64,000 bases of DNA, from NCBI GenBank assembly GCA_029263415.1, contig JAJCXN010000055.1, positions 62,001 through 126,000 on the forward strand. The letters run 5' to 3'. Below are positions 31,750-40,827 of the stretch, piece by piece. Within the stretch, counting starts at the first letter, position 1, and each line of letters begins with the position of its first letter. The DNA comes from Acidobacteriota bacterium. GTDB taxonomy: Bacteria > Acidobacteriota > Thermoanaerobaculia > Multivoradales > Multivoraceae. The position numbers and the translations under genes are program-made. The notes below the pieces were generated by a model that was given only the letters and a program-made list of their open reading frames with translations, was not told the DNA's origin and did no database searches.

Positions 31750-33750
31750 TCAGGATGCGACAGCCTCGACTTCGATCCTGGCGTCGTTGAAGCACGCACC
31801 GCCTCCAATGTCTGTCAGAGAGTCTGGCACCAAGGCGTTCGAGGTCGCTCCGTTCTCGGATGAGCTGAGCCACGCTCCTTTGGGCATCACTGTCACGCCG
31901 GTCATCAGGTCTGCGTTGATTCGATAGCGACAGATCACCTCGCCGCCGTCGTTGAAAGCACGAACCAGTGCCTCTTTGGTGTTGGTCGCGAGTCCTCGCG
32001 CCGCAGCATCGGCTGGGGCTAGTTCGATGATTGTCTCCAGCTTCCTGACCTGCCCCATGATGGAGTTGATCGTCTTCGAGGTGGCGGGACTGAGTAGGGC
32101 CAGCGGGTACTTTTCAGTGGCAGGGTCGGGACTGAACTGGTACAGGCTATTGGTGGCATCTTGATCGAGCTGGACCGGCACCAGATCCATCTTCTTTTCG
32201 CTTGTGCGTGGGAACGTGTCGACAAACTGAATCGGTCGAGCTCCTTCGCGTGGCAAGATGGGCTCACCTTGCATGATGCCGGCAGCACTATCCTCGAGAA
32301 TGAAATCGCGCAGTTCGGGTCCGGTGATCGGCTCGCCCTCGCGGTGAAGGTGCGAGCGCTTTAGGAGATCCCCGAAGACTTCGTGGTTTGGTCGAGATTC
32401 ACCGATCGCTTCGATCGCCGGCTGGCTACGATGCACCACCATGGCGCCGTAACCTTTCGCTAGATCTTCGTGCTCAAGGAAAGTTGTGGCCGGCAGCACG
32501 ATGTCGGCATAGCGCGCGGTATCGGTCATCACCGGATCAAACACCACGGTGAAGAGATCCTCGCGCTCAAGCCCGCGCTTCATCAAGGATTGATGGGGCA
32601 GGGTGGCGAGCGGGTTGCAGTTGTAGACGAAAAGGAAGTTGACCTTGTCATGCGTGGTGTTAAGCAGCCGGCCGACGTGGTTCATGTTGACTGATCGGGT
32701 GTTGGGTTCATCTTCGAGAACTGCACTCCTGATCCGAGAATCGCTGGCCCAATGAGCGCTGTTGCTCATGGTGTAACCGCCGGCGCGCACGCCGAACTTG
32801 CCGGCGACCGCCGGCAGGGCCAAGATCGACGCGACTGCCGAGCCGCCGTTGCGATTGCGCTCGACTCCCCAGCCACACCGAATCACCGCCGGATTCCGCT
32901 CGCTGTATAGCAAAGCGAATGCTTCGATGTCGGCGGCTGCGATGCCAGTGGCCTCGGCCGCTTTGTCGATCGACCATTGGGCTGCTCGTGCTCTGAATTC
33001 GGGCACATGGGTGCAGTGCTGATCGAGGAAGGCCGCGTCGTGCTGGTCTCGCTCGAAGAGGTGGTTGGCGACCGCGAGCGCGAGCGCTAGGTCGGATCCG
33101 GGGCGCGGTGCGAGGTGGAGGTCAGCCTTCTTGGCCAGTGGAGTGCGTCTGGGGTCGATGACCACGAGTTGCGCTCCGCGCTTCTGCGCGCGTTGGATCA
33201 CAGGCACAAGGTGAATGCCGGTGGCCGAGGGGTTGACGCCCCAAACCACGATCAGCCTTGCGTGTTCGTAGTCGTCGAGCGCGACTCCGGTCATATCGCC
33301 GCTGAGCCCTGCAGACGCTGCACCGCTGGGAGCTGCGCACACGGTGCGCCGGAGGTTGCTGGCGCCGAGGCGGCGGAACAGACGCAAGTCGGTGGTGTTT
33401 TGGGTCAAGACGCCGTTCGATCCGCCGTAGCAAAGCGGCAAGATAGCTTCGCCGCCGACGGTGTCGCGGACGCGCTTAAGCTGCTCTGCAATGGTGTCCA
33501 GCGCCTGATCCCACGAGATGCGCTCAAAGTGCCCTTTGCCTTTGGCGCCAATACGACGTTGGGGATACTGCACGCGGGAGTCGTGGTAGACCAAGTCGTC
33601 AAAGCGCCGCACCTTCGAGCAGATGAATCCGCCGGTGAGGCTGTTGCCAGAACCCGCCGCGATCTTGGCGATCTTGCCAGCCTCGGTGGTGACTTCCAGA
33701 CTGCAGGAGTCGGGGCAATCTAGAGTGCATGCGGTGTGTGTGGTTGCCAT
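31750..33750 (-). CDS. Molybdopterin oxidoreductase with [4Fe-4S] site
   Basis: A 666-residue member of the DMSO reductase superfamily. The N-terminal cluster motif is Cys8-x3-Cys12-x3-Cys16-x27-Cys44. Then come the molybdopterin-binding domains, with LVVIDPRRTPLAKKAD (dinucleotide binding), FVYNCNPLATLP, VLPATTFLEHEDL and the C-terminal MopB dinucleotide-binding barrel (from about residue 550). There is no Tat signal, so it is a cytoplasmic enzyme. No electron-transfer subunit, membrane anchor or cofactor gene is adjacent, and the substrate is unknown. AAGGACG precedes the ATG. The 670-residue length fits assimilatory, thiosulfate/polysulfide-reductase-like or acetylene-hydratase-like forms. 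Confidence 0.85.
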   Translation of the reverse strand: MATTHTACTLDCPDSCSLEVTTEAGKIAKIAAGSGNSLTGGFICSKVRRFDDLVYHDSRVQYPQRRIGAKGKGHFERISWDQALDTIAEQLKRVRDTVGGEAILPLCYGGSNGVLTQNTTDLRLFRRLGASNLRRTVCAAPSGAASAGLSGDMTGVALDDYEHARLIVVWGVNPSATGIHLVPVIQRAQKRGAQLVVIDPRRTPLAKKADLHLAPRPGSDLALALAVANHLFERDQHDAAFLDQHCTHVPEFRARAAQWSIDKAAEATGIAAADIEAFALLYSERNPAVIRCGWGVERNRNGGSAVASILALPAVAGKFGVRAGGYTMSNSAHWASDSRIRSAVLEDEPNTRSVNMNHVGRLLNTTHDKVNFLFVYNCNPLATLPHQSLMKRGLEREDLFTVVFDPVMTDTARYADIVLPATTFLEHEDLAKGYGAMVVHRSQPAIEAIGESRPNHEVFGDLLKRSHLHREGEPITGPELRDFILEDSAAGIMQGEPILPREGARPIQFVDTFPRTSEKKMDLVPVQLDQDATNSLYQFSPDPATEKYPLALLSPATSKTINSIMGQVRKLETIIELAPADAAARGLATNTKEALVRAFNDGGEVICRYRINADLMTGVTVMPKGAWLSSSENGATSNALVPDSLTDIGGGACFNDARIEVEAVAS

Positions 33751-33922
33751 GGAGCGTCCTTCGATAGCGTGGGGTTGGCCTAGAAACTTGAAGCAGCAGT
33801 GGTCGATTGCCGACCTGCTGTTCGATAGGATCAGAGTAGCAAAGGTCGGTCACCAGGCTTGCTTTCGTCCCTGCGCTTTCGTCCCGCGCTTTCGTCCCCG
33901 CACAGCCCGGATCTCCGAATTG

Positions 33923-34285
33923 ATGAGCGACAACTTGATACTGCTTTTTGTTTACGGGACGTTGCTTCGCGGTGAACGCAATCACAGCAGGATGGGATCA
34001 TCCAGATTCCTTGGCGAAGTTGCGACCTCGAACGGTCTCGAACTCAGAGATCGCGGCCGATTCCCCGGGATGGTCAAAGCGTCTCAGGGGTGCGTCCAAG
34101 GAGAGCTCTATCGCGTCAACGGCGAGGTGTTGGCTGACTTGGATGAGTTGGAAGGCCACCCGGATCATTTCTGGCGGACGACGATCAAGCTTGCCGACGG
34201 GCGAGAAGTGCAGGCCTATCTGCTAGGTGACGATCACGCGCGAGGAGCGGCAGTGATCGGTTCGGGAGATTGGCTCCAACGCTAG
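33923..34285 (+). CDS. Gamma-glutamylcyclotransferase-like (AIG2/GGCT) protein
   Basis: A 120-residue single-domain protein. The fold signature is LLFVYGTLLRGE at the start, then FPGMVKASQGCVQGELYRV and LDELEGHPDHFWR, where the Glu of LDELEG is the usual catalytic residue. It belongs to the GGCT/AIG2 family, whose members cleave gamma-glutamyl peptides to 5-oxoproline or remove gamma-glutamyl groups from amines. The ATG at 33923 lacks a ribosome-binding site, but the family N-terminus begins only a few residues later. It precedes ychF by 70 bases. Confidence 0.85.
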   Translation: MSDNLILLFVYGTLLRGERNHSRMGSSRFLGEVATSNGLELRDRGRFPGMVKASQGCVQGELYRVNGEVLADLDELEGHPDHFWRTTIKLADGREVQAYLLGDDHARGAAVIGSGDWLQR

Positions 34286-34355
34286 GCGTTGCATTTTTCG
34301 GGCGGGGTGAGGGCGGTCATGAGTCGGAATCAAACTACTGCTGTTGGAGATAGTG

Positions 34356-35444
34356 ATGGGGATTAGTTGTGGGATCGTCGGCCTACCGAACGTCGGCAAG
34401 TCGACCTTGTTCAATGCACTAACGCGTTCTGAGATTGCGGCGGAAAATTATCCGTTCTGCACCATTGAGCCTTCAACCGGCGTGGTGGCGATTCCTGACC
34501 CGCGGCTAGACGCTCTAGCCGAGAAGGTCCAACCTCAGCGTACGGTGCCAGCGGTGATGGAGTTTGTCGATATCGCCGGGTTGGTGGCGGGTGCTTCGAA
34601 GGGTGAGGGGCTTGGCAACCAGTTCCTCGCCAATATTCGTGAGGTTCACGCTGTTTTGCACGTGGTGCGCTGCTTTGAAGACGAGAACATCACGCACGTT
34701 GCGAACACCATTGATCCGGCGGCCGATATCGAGGTGATCAACACAGAGTTGACGTTGGCCGACCTGGCCACAGCCGAGAAGGCGCTGCAGCGCGTGGCGC
34801 GCGCCGCTAAGGGTGGCGATCGCGAATCCAAAGAGCAGGTCGCCCTGCTTGAGCGCTTGATCCCGCATTTGAATGAGCTCAAGCCAGCGCGCACCCTGGA
34901 TCTCTCGGATCTCGACCGCAAACATCTTCGGTCGTTTCACTTGCTGACCAAGAAACCTGTGATGTATGTCGCCAATGTCAGCGAAGAGGGATTCGAGAAC
35001 AACCCCCACTTGGACGCCGTGCATGCCATCGCCGCTGACGAGGGATCTGAAGTGGTGGCGATCTGTAACAAGCTCGAAGCGGAACTGTCAGAACTCGATG
35101 ATGAAGGCCGACAGGAGATGTTGGAGGAACTCGGGTTCACGGAGCCTGGGCTCGATCGTGTGATCCGCGCTGGCTATGCTCTTCTGGGGCTACAGACCTA
35201 CTTCACGGCGGGCGAAAAGGAAGTGCGAGCTTGGACGGTGAAGGTCGGAGCCACAGGACCCGAGGCCGCAGGGGTGATCCACACCGACTTTCAGCGCGGC
35301 TTCATTCGCGCTGAGGTCATCGGCTTTGAGGACTTTGTGGAATTGGGAGAGGTCGGGGCAAAAGAAGCTGGAAAGAGGCGCTCCGAAGGCAAGGACTACA
35401 TCGTCAAGGACGGTGAAGTGATGAACTTTCTGTTCAACGTCTAG
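34356..35444 (+). CDS. ychF: Ribosome-binding ATPase YchF
   Basis: A 362-residue Obg-family protein of nearly the standard length (363). GGAG lies 6 bases before the ATG at 34356. The nucleotide-binding loop is [14 protein letters not shown], the G3 region is [16 protein letters not shown], and the specificity loop reads NVSEEG instead of NKxD, which is why YchF prefers ATP. The C-terminal TGS domain is complete ([15 protein letters not shown] to [15 protein letters not shown]). YchF is a universally conserved, ribosome-associated ATPase linked to oxidative stress responses. It is followed by a heptanucleotide repeat array. Confidence 0.96.
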   Translation: MGISCGIVGLPNVGKSTLFNALTRSEIAAENYPFCTIEPSTGVVAIPDPRLDALAEKVQPQRTVPAVMEFVDIAGLVAGASKGEGLGNQFLANIREVHAVLHVVRCFEDENITHVANTIDPAADIEVINTELTLADLATAEKALQRVARAAKGGDRESKEQVALLERLIPHLNELKPARTLDLSDLDRKHLRSFHLLTKKPVMYVANVSEEGFENNPHLDAVHAIAADEGSEVVAICNKLEAELSELDDEGRQEMLEELGFTEPGLDRVIRAGYALLGLQTYFTAGEKEVRAWTVKVGATGPEAAGVIHTDFQRGFIRAEVIGFEDFVELGEVGAKEAGKRRSEGKDYIVKDGEVMNFLFNV

Positions 35445-35454
35445 CACCCTCTGC

Positions 35455-35496
35455 TGCCCACTGCCCACTGCCCACTGCCCACTGCCCACTGCCCAC
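35455..35496. repeat. Heptanucleotide array TGCCCAC x 6
   Basis: Six perfect consecutive copies of TGCCCAC begin 10 bases after the ychF stop and lie before the end of the convergent penicillin acylase gene. A 7-base unit shifts the reading frame, so the array is clearly non-coding. Confidence 0.95.
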
Positions 35497-35525
35497 CGGC
35501 TGCCTCCACGAGGACATAGCAGGCC

Positions 35526-37922
35526 CTAGGGGCTGAGCGTTAACTTCGATTCGGTCACAGACTCGATCTTCTGGCGCGAATAGAACAACGGGAAGTACTG
35601 GTTTCGAGCCCACAGCTCGAAGAGATCCCGGTAGTGCGGGTCGCTTGGGTCGCCTGATTGGCCGGGCGCGCTGGTGGCAATGGAGTTGTCCCAGTTGGCG
35701 GTGTCCATGATGACGCGGAAGGTGGCCCCAGCGCGCTGGTTGTCCGCGTTGCCTGTGTTGTTGAGAGTTGAGGAATCGCCGCCGCGCGGGAGCGGGCCGA
35801 CGTCGAGGGTCGCCTGAGTGTCGCTGTTGACGGCGCGACTCAGAGGGTGCCGGATCTCGACGTGTTTGAACGCTGGGCTGCCGTACGCCCATGCTTCAGG
35901 GTCGGTGCCCAGTTGTTGCTCCAGATCGGCGATAGCCTCGGTGAGAGACTGCTTGAGCAAAGCATCTCTGCCAGCGATCGGACTGTCGCCGAAGCGTCCG
36001 TCCGGAGCTGTGAGCCAATCGATGACGCGCTTCTTGTTGAGGCGATCGAAGAACCGGTTTGCCGCTTTGGGCACGATGCGTTGCCTGAGGTTGCGTAGTA
36101 GGCGGCGTTCAAAACTGACGTAGATCGCGGCCGTTGAAGATGTCTTCTCAAGGACAAAATCCCAATCGAGTAGTTGGGTGGCGGCCCTGGCGATGTTTGG
36201 CGCGGTGAACTCAAGTGGTTTCAGCAGCGGCACAATGTTGCGCGCCGGGATCGACAGTTCATCGTGCTGGAACTCCATCATGTCCACCATGGTGAAGCGC
36301 TTACCGCTAGACATGAGTTCATCCACTCGCAAGCCACGCATCTCATCGCCCCAGGTGTAGTGGAGGGCTCCTTGGTGAGGATAGCCGTCCGGGACCATGT
36401 AGTTGTTGGCCGAGGCAAAGTAGCCCTTGTCCGGATTCTTGATTCTCGGGAGGGCGGTGATGGGCAAGAAGCCTTCCCACTCGTAGCGGCCGTCACCTGG
36501 CACCGGGACCAGCCCGCTCCAGTTGGGTCGGATCGGAGAGATGCCGACCGCTTGGTAGCCAATCTGTTTGTCGCGGTCGCCCCAGATCATGTTCTCAGCA
36601 GGCAGCCGACTGTAGGAACAGGCTTCGACGAATTCCTCCCAGGTCGTGGCCTGGTTCATGCGCAGGCTTGCAAGGTAAGGAGCATTGCCGACCTCGAGCC
36701 AAGCGGCTCGCAAGGCGTAAGCGACGTTGTGCTTAGGATCTTCGAATAGCACCGGGCCATGCCGCGTGTACTTGAGCTCGACCACTTCGGCCCGACCGCC
36801 TTTGACCGGGATCGACTCTTGGATCGTTGTCATGTCTTCCCAGGCGTCGCGATACCGATACTGAGTAGGGTTCTGTGGATTGGTCTCGTAGACATAGAGG
36901 TCTTCGTTGTCTTGGCCGAAGACCGTCAGGCCCCAGGCGCCATGTTGGTTGTGCCCGATTGAGATGCCTGGCAGCACGGGCTCGCCGCCCCCAATGACGT
37001 CCCAACCTGGGCCTACTAAGTGGACGAAATAGCGGAGAGACGGCAGAGCCACGGTCCGATGCGGATCGTTGGCAAGGTAAGGGAAGCCAGTCTGAGTGAA
37101 GCGCCCGCTCACCACCCAGTTGTTGGAGCCGATCTGATCGCTGCCATCGCCAGTGGGGAGCTGGGCTTCGAGCATCGCTTGCTGGTCGAGGGTAGTTCCA
37201 CGAGAGGTCTCGACGATGTCGCCTGCCTCGAACCTGAGCGGGCGCCGGAAAGCTCGGTACAAATGGATAATTTCTTCGCTCAGCAGCTCTCCCTTGATTG
37301 CTGGATCGAGCGCTAGGACCGGTTGACCTGGGCGGAACCAATCGAGTTCCCGCACGGCTTCCGCACCAATAGCGGCTACCGCTTGGCTTAGACGCATCTC
37401 TGTTGTCAGGTTCGACAGCAAACCCTGGTGGCGCGAAATCACATCAGCCGCAGTCCACTTGCCGGGTTTGATTCCCAGCATCTGAAACTCGATCGGCAGC
37501 AGGTCGGGATCTTTCTCGGTGGACGCAATGTACGCGTTGATGCCTTCAACGAACGCTCCAACGATCTCTTTGCCACGGGGATGGTAGTGGCGAAGCTCCT
37601 GATCTAGGTCACCGCGGAATCGAAAGAGCCTTGCACCTATGTCGCGCTCGAGCTCGCGACGGCCAAGAATCTCGGCGACCGTCCCCGTGGCGCGCCGCCG
37701 CCACAGTTCGAATTGGAACAAGCGATCCTTAGCAGCGCTCCATCCTTGAGCGAAGAACAGGTCGTGCTCGGTCTTGGCGTAGATGTGAGACACCCCCCAG
37801 CGATCCTTGAGGATTTCAACCGGCTGTTCGAGGTCTGAGATGCGCAGCGACGTCGGGGTGGTTGCGCCGAGCACAGTGGCGAGGGCGATGAAGCAGGGGA
37901 GCAGCAAGAAGGCCTTGCGCAC
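35526..37922 (-). CDS. Penicillin acylase family protein, exported
   Basis: A 798-residue Ntn hydrolase with a GTG start at 37922 (AGGAG 7 bases upstream) and a signal peptide (residues 2-20). The precursor has the expected alpha chain, then the spacer ending before GSNNWVVSG near residue 266, whose Ser is the autoproteolytic and catalytic nucleophile, then a long beta chain with GISIGHNQHGAWGLT, the usual Asn-containing oxyanion region. These enzymes remove acyl groups from beta-lactams, acyl-homoserine lactones or other amides in the periplasm. The following M20/PepT gene ends 10 bases before it. Confidence 0.92.
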   Translation of the reverse strand: MRKAFLLLPCFIALATVLGATTPTSLRISDLEQPVEILKDRWGVSHIYAKTEHDLFFAQGWSAAKDRLFQFELWRRRATGTVAEILGRRELERDIGARLFRFRGDLDQELRHYHPRGKEIVGAFVEGINAYIASTEKDPDLLPIEFQMLGIKPGKWTAADVISRHQGLLSNLTTEMRLSQAVAAIGAEAVRELDWFRPGQPVLALDPAIKGELLSEEIIHLYRAFRRPLRFEAGDIVETSRGTTLDQQAMLEAQLPTGDGSDQIGSNNWVVSGRFTQTGFPYLANDPHRTVALPSLRYFVHLVGPGWDVIGGGEPVLPGISIGHNQHGAWGLTVFGQDNEDLYVYETNPQNPTQYRYRDAWEDMTTIQESIPVKGGRAEVVELKYTRHGPVLFEDPKHNVAYALRAAWLEVGNAPYLASLRMNQATTWEEFVEACSYSRLPAENMIWGDRDKQIGYQAVGISPIRPNWSGLVPVPGDGRYEWEGFLPITALPRIKNPDKGYFASANNYMVPDGYPHQGALHYTWGDEMRGLRVDELMSSGKRFTMVDMMEFQHDELSIPARNIVPLLKPLEFTAPNIARAATQLLDWDFVLEKTSSTAAIYVSFERRLLRNLRQRIVPKAANRFFDRLNKKRVIDWLTAPDGRFGDSPIAGRDALLKQSLTEAIADLEQQLGTDPEAWAYGSPAFKHVEIRHPLSRAVNSDTQATLDVGPLPRGGDSSTLNNTGNADNQRAGATFRVIMDTANWDNSIATSAPGQSGDPSDPHYRDLFELWARNQYFPLFYSRQKIESVTESKLTLSP

Positions 37923-37932
37923 GATGTGTCTC

Positions 37933-39138
37933 CTAAGTCGCTGAGGTAGCTAGTTGAACCAATAGGTCACACCCCAAGTAGTACTCGTCGAGTTCGATGT
38001 ATTCATCGACTGTGTGCGGGCGATGTTGACCGGCGCCCAGCGTGACGGTAGGGATGCCCATCTCGTTCAGCCGGTTGGCATCTAGACCACCGTTGGCGAT
38101 CTCATATGTGCTCGCGTGCCCGAGGGCCTTGAGCGCCCTACTGGCCGCGACCACGCAGGGTGACGACTTGGGCATGCGGAAGGCGTGGTAGTCGCGATTA
38201 GCTTCGAAGATCACGGAGCCTGCTTCGCCTGAGACGTTGCGTACCGACTTAGCGGCGCGCTCCAGTTCGGTGCGGTAGGTCTTGGTGATGCGGGCCAGGA
38301 AGGCCGGGTTGTGGCTTCGGCATTCGCCTTTGAGGTAAACCTCGTCGGTGACTTGGTTGGTAGTCTCGCCGCCACGGAAAATCCCGACGTTCGAGCTGCC
38401 GACTTTTCCACCGACCTCCACCTTGCCAAAGAAGCCTTTGGCTGCGATGGCGGCAATTGCTCGGCTCGCGATTAGGGTTGCTGAAACACCGTCTTCAGGG
38501 TGTGCGCCGGCGTGTGACGACCGCCCTTTGACGAACGCCTCCCAACGATCCGCGCCCAGTGCACCGATGCGCAGGCAGGTTGGATCGCCGCCGTCGACGT
38601 TGAACCCTAGGGATGGATTGCCCAGGCGCTTGGGATCGATATGGCGGGCCCCGCGCAGACCAACTTCTTCACCAACCGTCATGACGATGGTGAGCGGGGG
38701 GTGATCCAGATCGCGCCCAAGCACCGTCTCAACCATAGTCACCAGGGCGCCTATCGCGGTGCGGTTGTCTCCACCTAAGGCGGTATTGCCCGCTGCCACT
38801 AACCGCTTGCCGACCTTCTTAGGCACTGCTCCTCGACACAATGGCACGGTGTCGAGGTGACCCATGAATAGACGTCGAGGCGCTCTACGCAGGGTTCCTG
38901 AACCAGGGATCTTGACGATCATGTTGCCGATCTCGAAGCCGTCACCGATAGCGCGGTGAGCTTGATCGTGGCCGATCCATCGTTCCTTGCAACCGGCAGC
39001 GATCAGGCGCTGCTTCACAGCCTCGGCAATCGCGGTCTCTTTGCCCGAGGTGCCTTCAATAGCGAGAAAGTCGAGCAAGTGCTGTAGGCCGCGCTTGCGG
39101 TCGCTACGAGCTGGGGTCGGTCGGTTAGGGTTGGCCAT
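37933..39138 (-). CDS. M20 family peptidase, PepT/tripeptidase-like, cytoplasmic
   Basis: A 401-residue protein; GGAGA lies 8 bases before the ATG at 39138, which I prefer to the GTG/ATG further up. There is no signal peptide, so it acts in the cytoplasm. Metal and catalytic residues: FMGHLDTVP, ALGGDNRTA, TVGEEVGLRGA (catalytic Glu pair), NVDGGDP and a C-terminal GAGQHRPHTVDEYIE. The order matches the M20 tripeptidase (PepT-like) group. It lies just downstream of the penicillin acylase on the same strand. It diverges from the NTF2-fold gene with only 34 bases between the two starts. Confidence 0.9.
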   Translation of the reverse strand: MANPNRPTPARSDRKRGLQHLLDFLAIEGTSGKETAIAEAVKQRLIAAGCKERWIGHDQAHRAIGDGFEIGNMIVKIPGSGTLRRAPRRLFMGHLDTVPLCRGAVPKKVGKRLVAAGNTALGGDNRTAIGALVTMVETVLGRDLDHPPLTIVMTVGEEVGLRGARHIDPKRLGNPSLGFNVDGGDPTCLRIGALGADRWEAFVKGRSSHAGAHPEDGVSATLIASRAIAAIAAKGFFGKVEVGGKVGSSNVGIFRGGETTNQVTDEVYLKGECRSHNPAFLARITKTYRTELERAAKSVRNVSGEAGSVIFEANRDYHAFRMPKSSPCVVAASRALKALGHASTYEIANGGLDANRLNEMGIPTVTLGAGQHRPHTVDEYIELDEYYLGCDLLVQLATSAT

Positions 39139-39172
39139 ATCTGATTTCTCCGACAATTGTTGAGGTTACGTA

Positions 39173-39727
39173 GTGAAGTTCTTGATGATCGCTTTGTTGC
39201 TGGTACTGGGTGCGCTCGGACTCCTATTGATGAACGCAAGCCCTGAAACTGCGGATACTACGGGCGCTGGCGTTGACCCACAGCCTAGCGAAGTCCCAGC
39301 TGATGCCTCGGCTGCAGTCGAGGCGCTGTTGGATGTTCAGACTGCGGCGTGGAACCGTGGCGACATTCCCGCCTTCATGGGTGGCTACTGGAAGAGCCCC
39401 GAGTTGCGCTTTGCATCCGGCGGTTCGATCAACCGTGGGTGGCAAGTCACGCTGGATCGATACCTGTCTCGTTACCCCGATCGAGCCGCGATGGGCACCC
39501 TTCGCTTCGAAGATCGGGAGATCACGGTGACCGGCCCGGACCGTGCGATCGCCTTTGGGCGCTGGATCCTGGATCGTGAGAACGATCAGCCCCAGGGACT
39601 CTTTACCCTCTTGCTGCGCCGGTTTGATCTAGACGATCCTGATGCCGGCGAGTATGCGACTGCGAACGGTTGGCGAGTGGTCGCGGACCACACCTCGTCG
39701 GCAGAGGCGGCAGAGGCGGCAGAGTAG
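39173..39727 (+). CDS. Membrane-anchored NTF2-fold (DUF4440/SnoaL-like) protein
   Basis: A 184-residue protein from a GTG start at 39173 (GAGG 7 bases upstream). A hydrophobic helix (about residues 2-22) is followed by a spacer rich in Thr, Pro and Ala and then an NTF2-like domain: VQTAAWNRGDIPAFMGGYW, where AWNxGD is the usual opening of DUF4440 domains, and strands such as RAIAFGRWILD and LFTLLLRRF. Such domains bind small ligands or protect peptides; no catalytic residue can be assigned. The last residues are an Ala-Glu repeat encoded by a 9-base tandem repeat (39701-39724) ending at the stop. Confidence 0.7.
   Translation: MKFLMIALLLVLGALGLLLMNASPETADTTGAGVDPQPSEVPADASAAVEALLDVQTAAWNRGDIPAFMGGYWKSPELRFASGGSINRGWQVTLDRYLSRYPDRAAMGTLRFEDREITVTGPDRAIAFGRWILDRENDQPQGLFTLLLRRFDLDDPDAGEYATANGWRVVADHTSSAEAAEAAE
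39701..39724. repeat. 9-bp tandem repeat at the 3' end of the NTF2-fold gene
   Basis: gcagaggcg at 39701 and 39710, then gcagag at 39719, directly before the TAG. It encodes the Ala-Glu-Ala tail. Confidence 0.9.
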
Positions 39728-39762
39728 CGCTGATCCATACTCGGCGATCGAGCGCCGCGCTG

Positions 39763-40812
39763 CTAACGATCGGTGATCCGCAGTGCTACCTTGAATGCTC
39801 GGCGATTCTCCATGTCGTCGAGTGCTTCGGGGAGCTGCTCTAGGGGCCGCATGGTGCTCACCAGGAGACGCGCAATGGTTTGGTTCTCGACCAACCACGC
39901 CAACGCCTTGGGGAACAGTGCCGGTCGGTGGTGGTAGAGGCCGCGCACCAGGATCTCTCCGTAGTGGATGCGGTGGCTGTCGATCGGTAGATCACCGCCT
40001 CCCGGGATGCCGCCGAAGAGCACCACCTCGCCACCCGGCGCCACACAGCTGGTCGCGTTGCGCCAACCTTGGATGGTGCCGGAGGCGTCGAGCGAGAAGT
40101 CATAACGTTCTCGATGATCGTGGAGATCGTCGAGCACGCGGTGATAAAGCACCGAAGAGCGCGCTCCGACCTTGATCGCTAGGCGCAGCCTTTCGGGATT
40201 GGGATCAACGCTGACGGTTTCAACACCGTGTTCGCGCAACAGCGCAATCAGGAGCAGGCCTAAAGGGCCGGCGCCCATGACGATAGCGCGAGCGCAGGTG
40301 TCGTCGGTGAAGCGATCCAGTGACGGACCCAGTTCTTCGATGCAGTGCAGCGCACACGCAAGTGGCTCGGCCAGGCAAGCTAGCTCGGGAGCGAGACCGT
40401 CGGGACACGAATGCACGCTTCTCGCAAATCGCGCCGGCAGTAGCAGTTGTTCTCCGAACGCGCCGTTGATGTAGCGCTGATCGGTGCACAGGTTTTCTCG
40501 ACCCAGCTGGCACGGTCGACAGCGCAAGCAGGGTGATGAGTTGGAGACGATCACGCGGCTGCCTTGGGCAAGGCCAGTGTCGAAGTTGGGCCCCACATCC
40601 TCAAGCGTGCCGACCATTTCGTGACCGAACGGGCAGGGCGGAGTGAGCATCCGGGCGTGACCGCCGGCTTGGAACGCCTTGAGGTCGGTGCCGCAGGTGG
40701 TCGCGTACTCGATCGCAAGGCGGGCCTCCTCGTCTGAAGCGCTCGGGAAGGGCCGCTCGACCAGCTCAATGTTGCGGGCGCCATTGAGCTGCCATTGCTT
40801 AAAGCTATTCAT
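39763..40812 (-). CDS. Zinc-containing alcohol/sorbitol dehydrogenase (MDR), copy 2
   Basis: A 349-residue medium-chain dehydrogenase. It has TTCGTDLKAF with the catalytic Cys, PFGHEMVGTLEDVGP, four structural zinc Cys (SPCLRCRPCQLGRENLC) and the Rossmann motif VMGAGPLGLLL at about 180. The substrate is not readable, but the architecture fits NAD(P)-dependent polyol or alcohol dehydrogenases. It ends the minus-strand unit 15 bases after its paralogue at 40828. The two share fold and zinc sites but differ enough in sequence to have different substrates. Confidence 0.9.
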   Translation of the reverse strand: MNSFKQWQLNGARNIELVERPFPSASDEEARLAIEYATTCGTDLKAFQAGGHARMLTPPCPFGHEMVGTLEDVGPNFDTGLAQGSRVIVSNSSPCLRCRPCQLGRENLCTDQRYINGAFGEQLLLPARFARSVHSCPDGLAPELACLAEPLACALHCIEELGPSLDRFTDDTCARAIVMGAGPLGLLLIALLREHGVETVSVDPNPERLRLAIKVGARSSVLYHRVLDDLHDHRERYDFSLDASGTIQGWRNATSCVAPGGEVVLFGGIPGGGDLPIDSHRIHYGEILVRGLYHHRPALFPKALAWLVENQTIARLLVSTMRPLEQLPEALDDMENRRAFKVALRITDR

Positions 40813-40827
40813 GCGTGAGGCAGTGAC

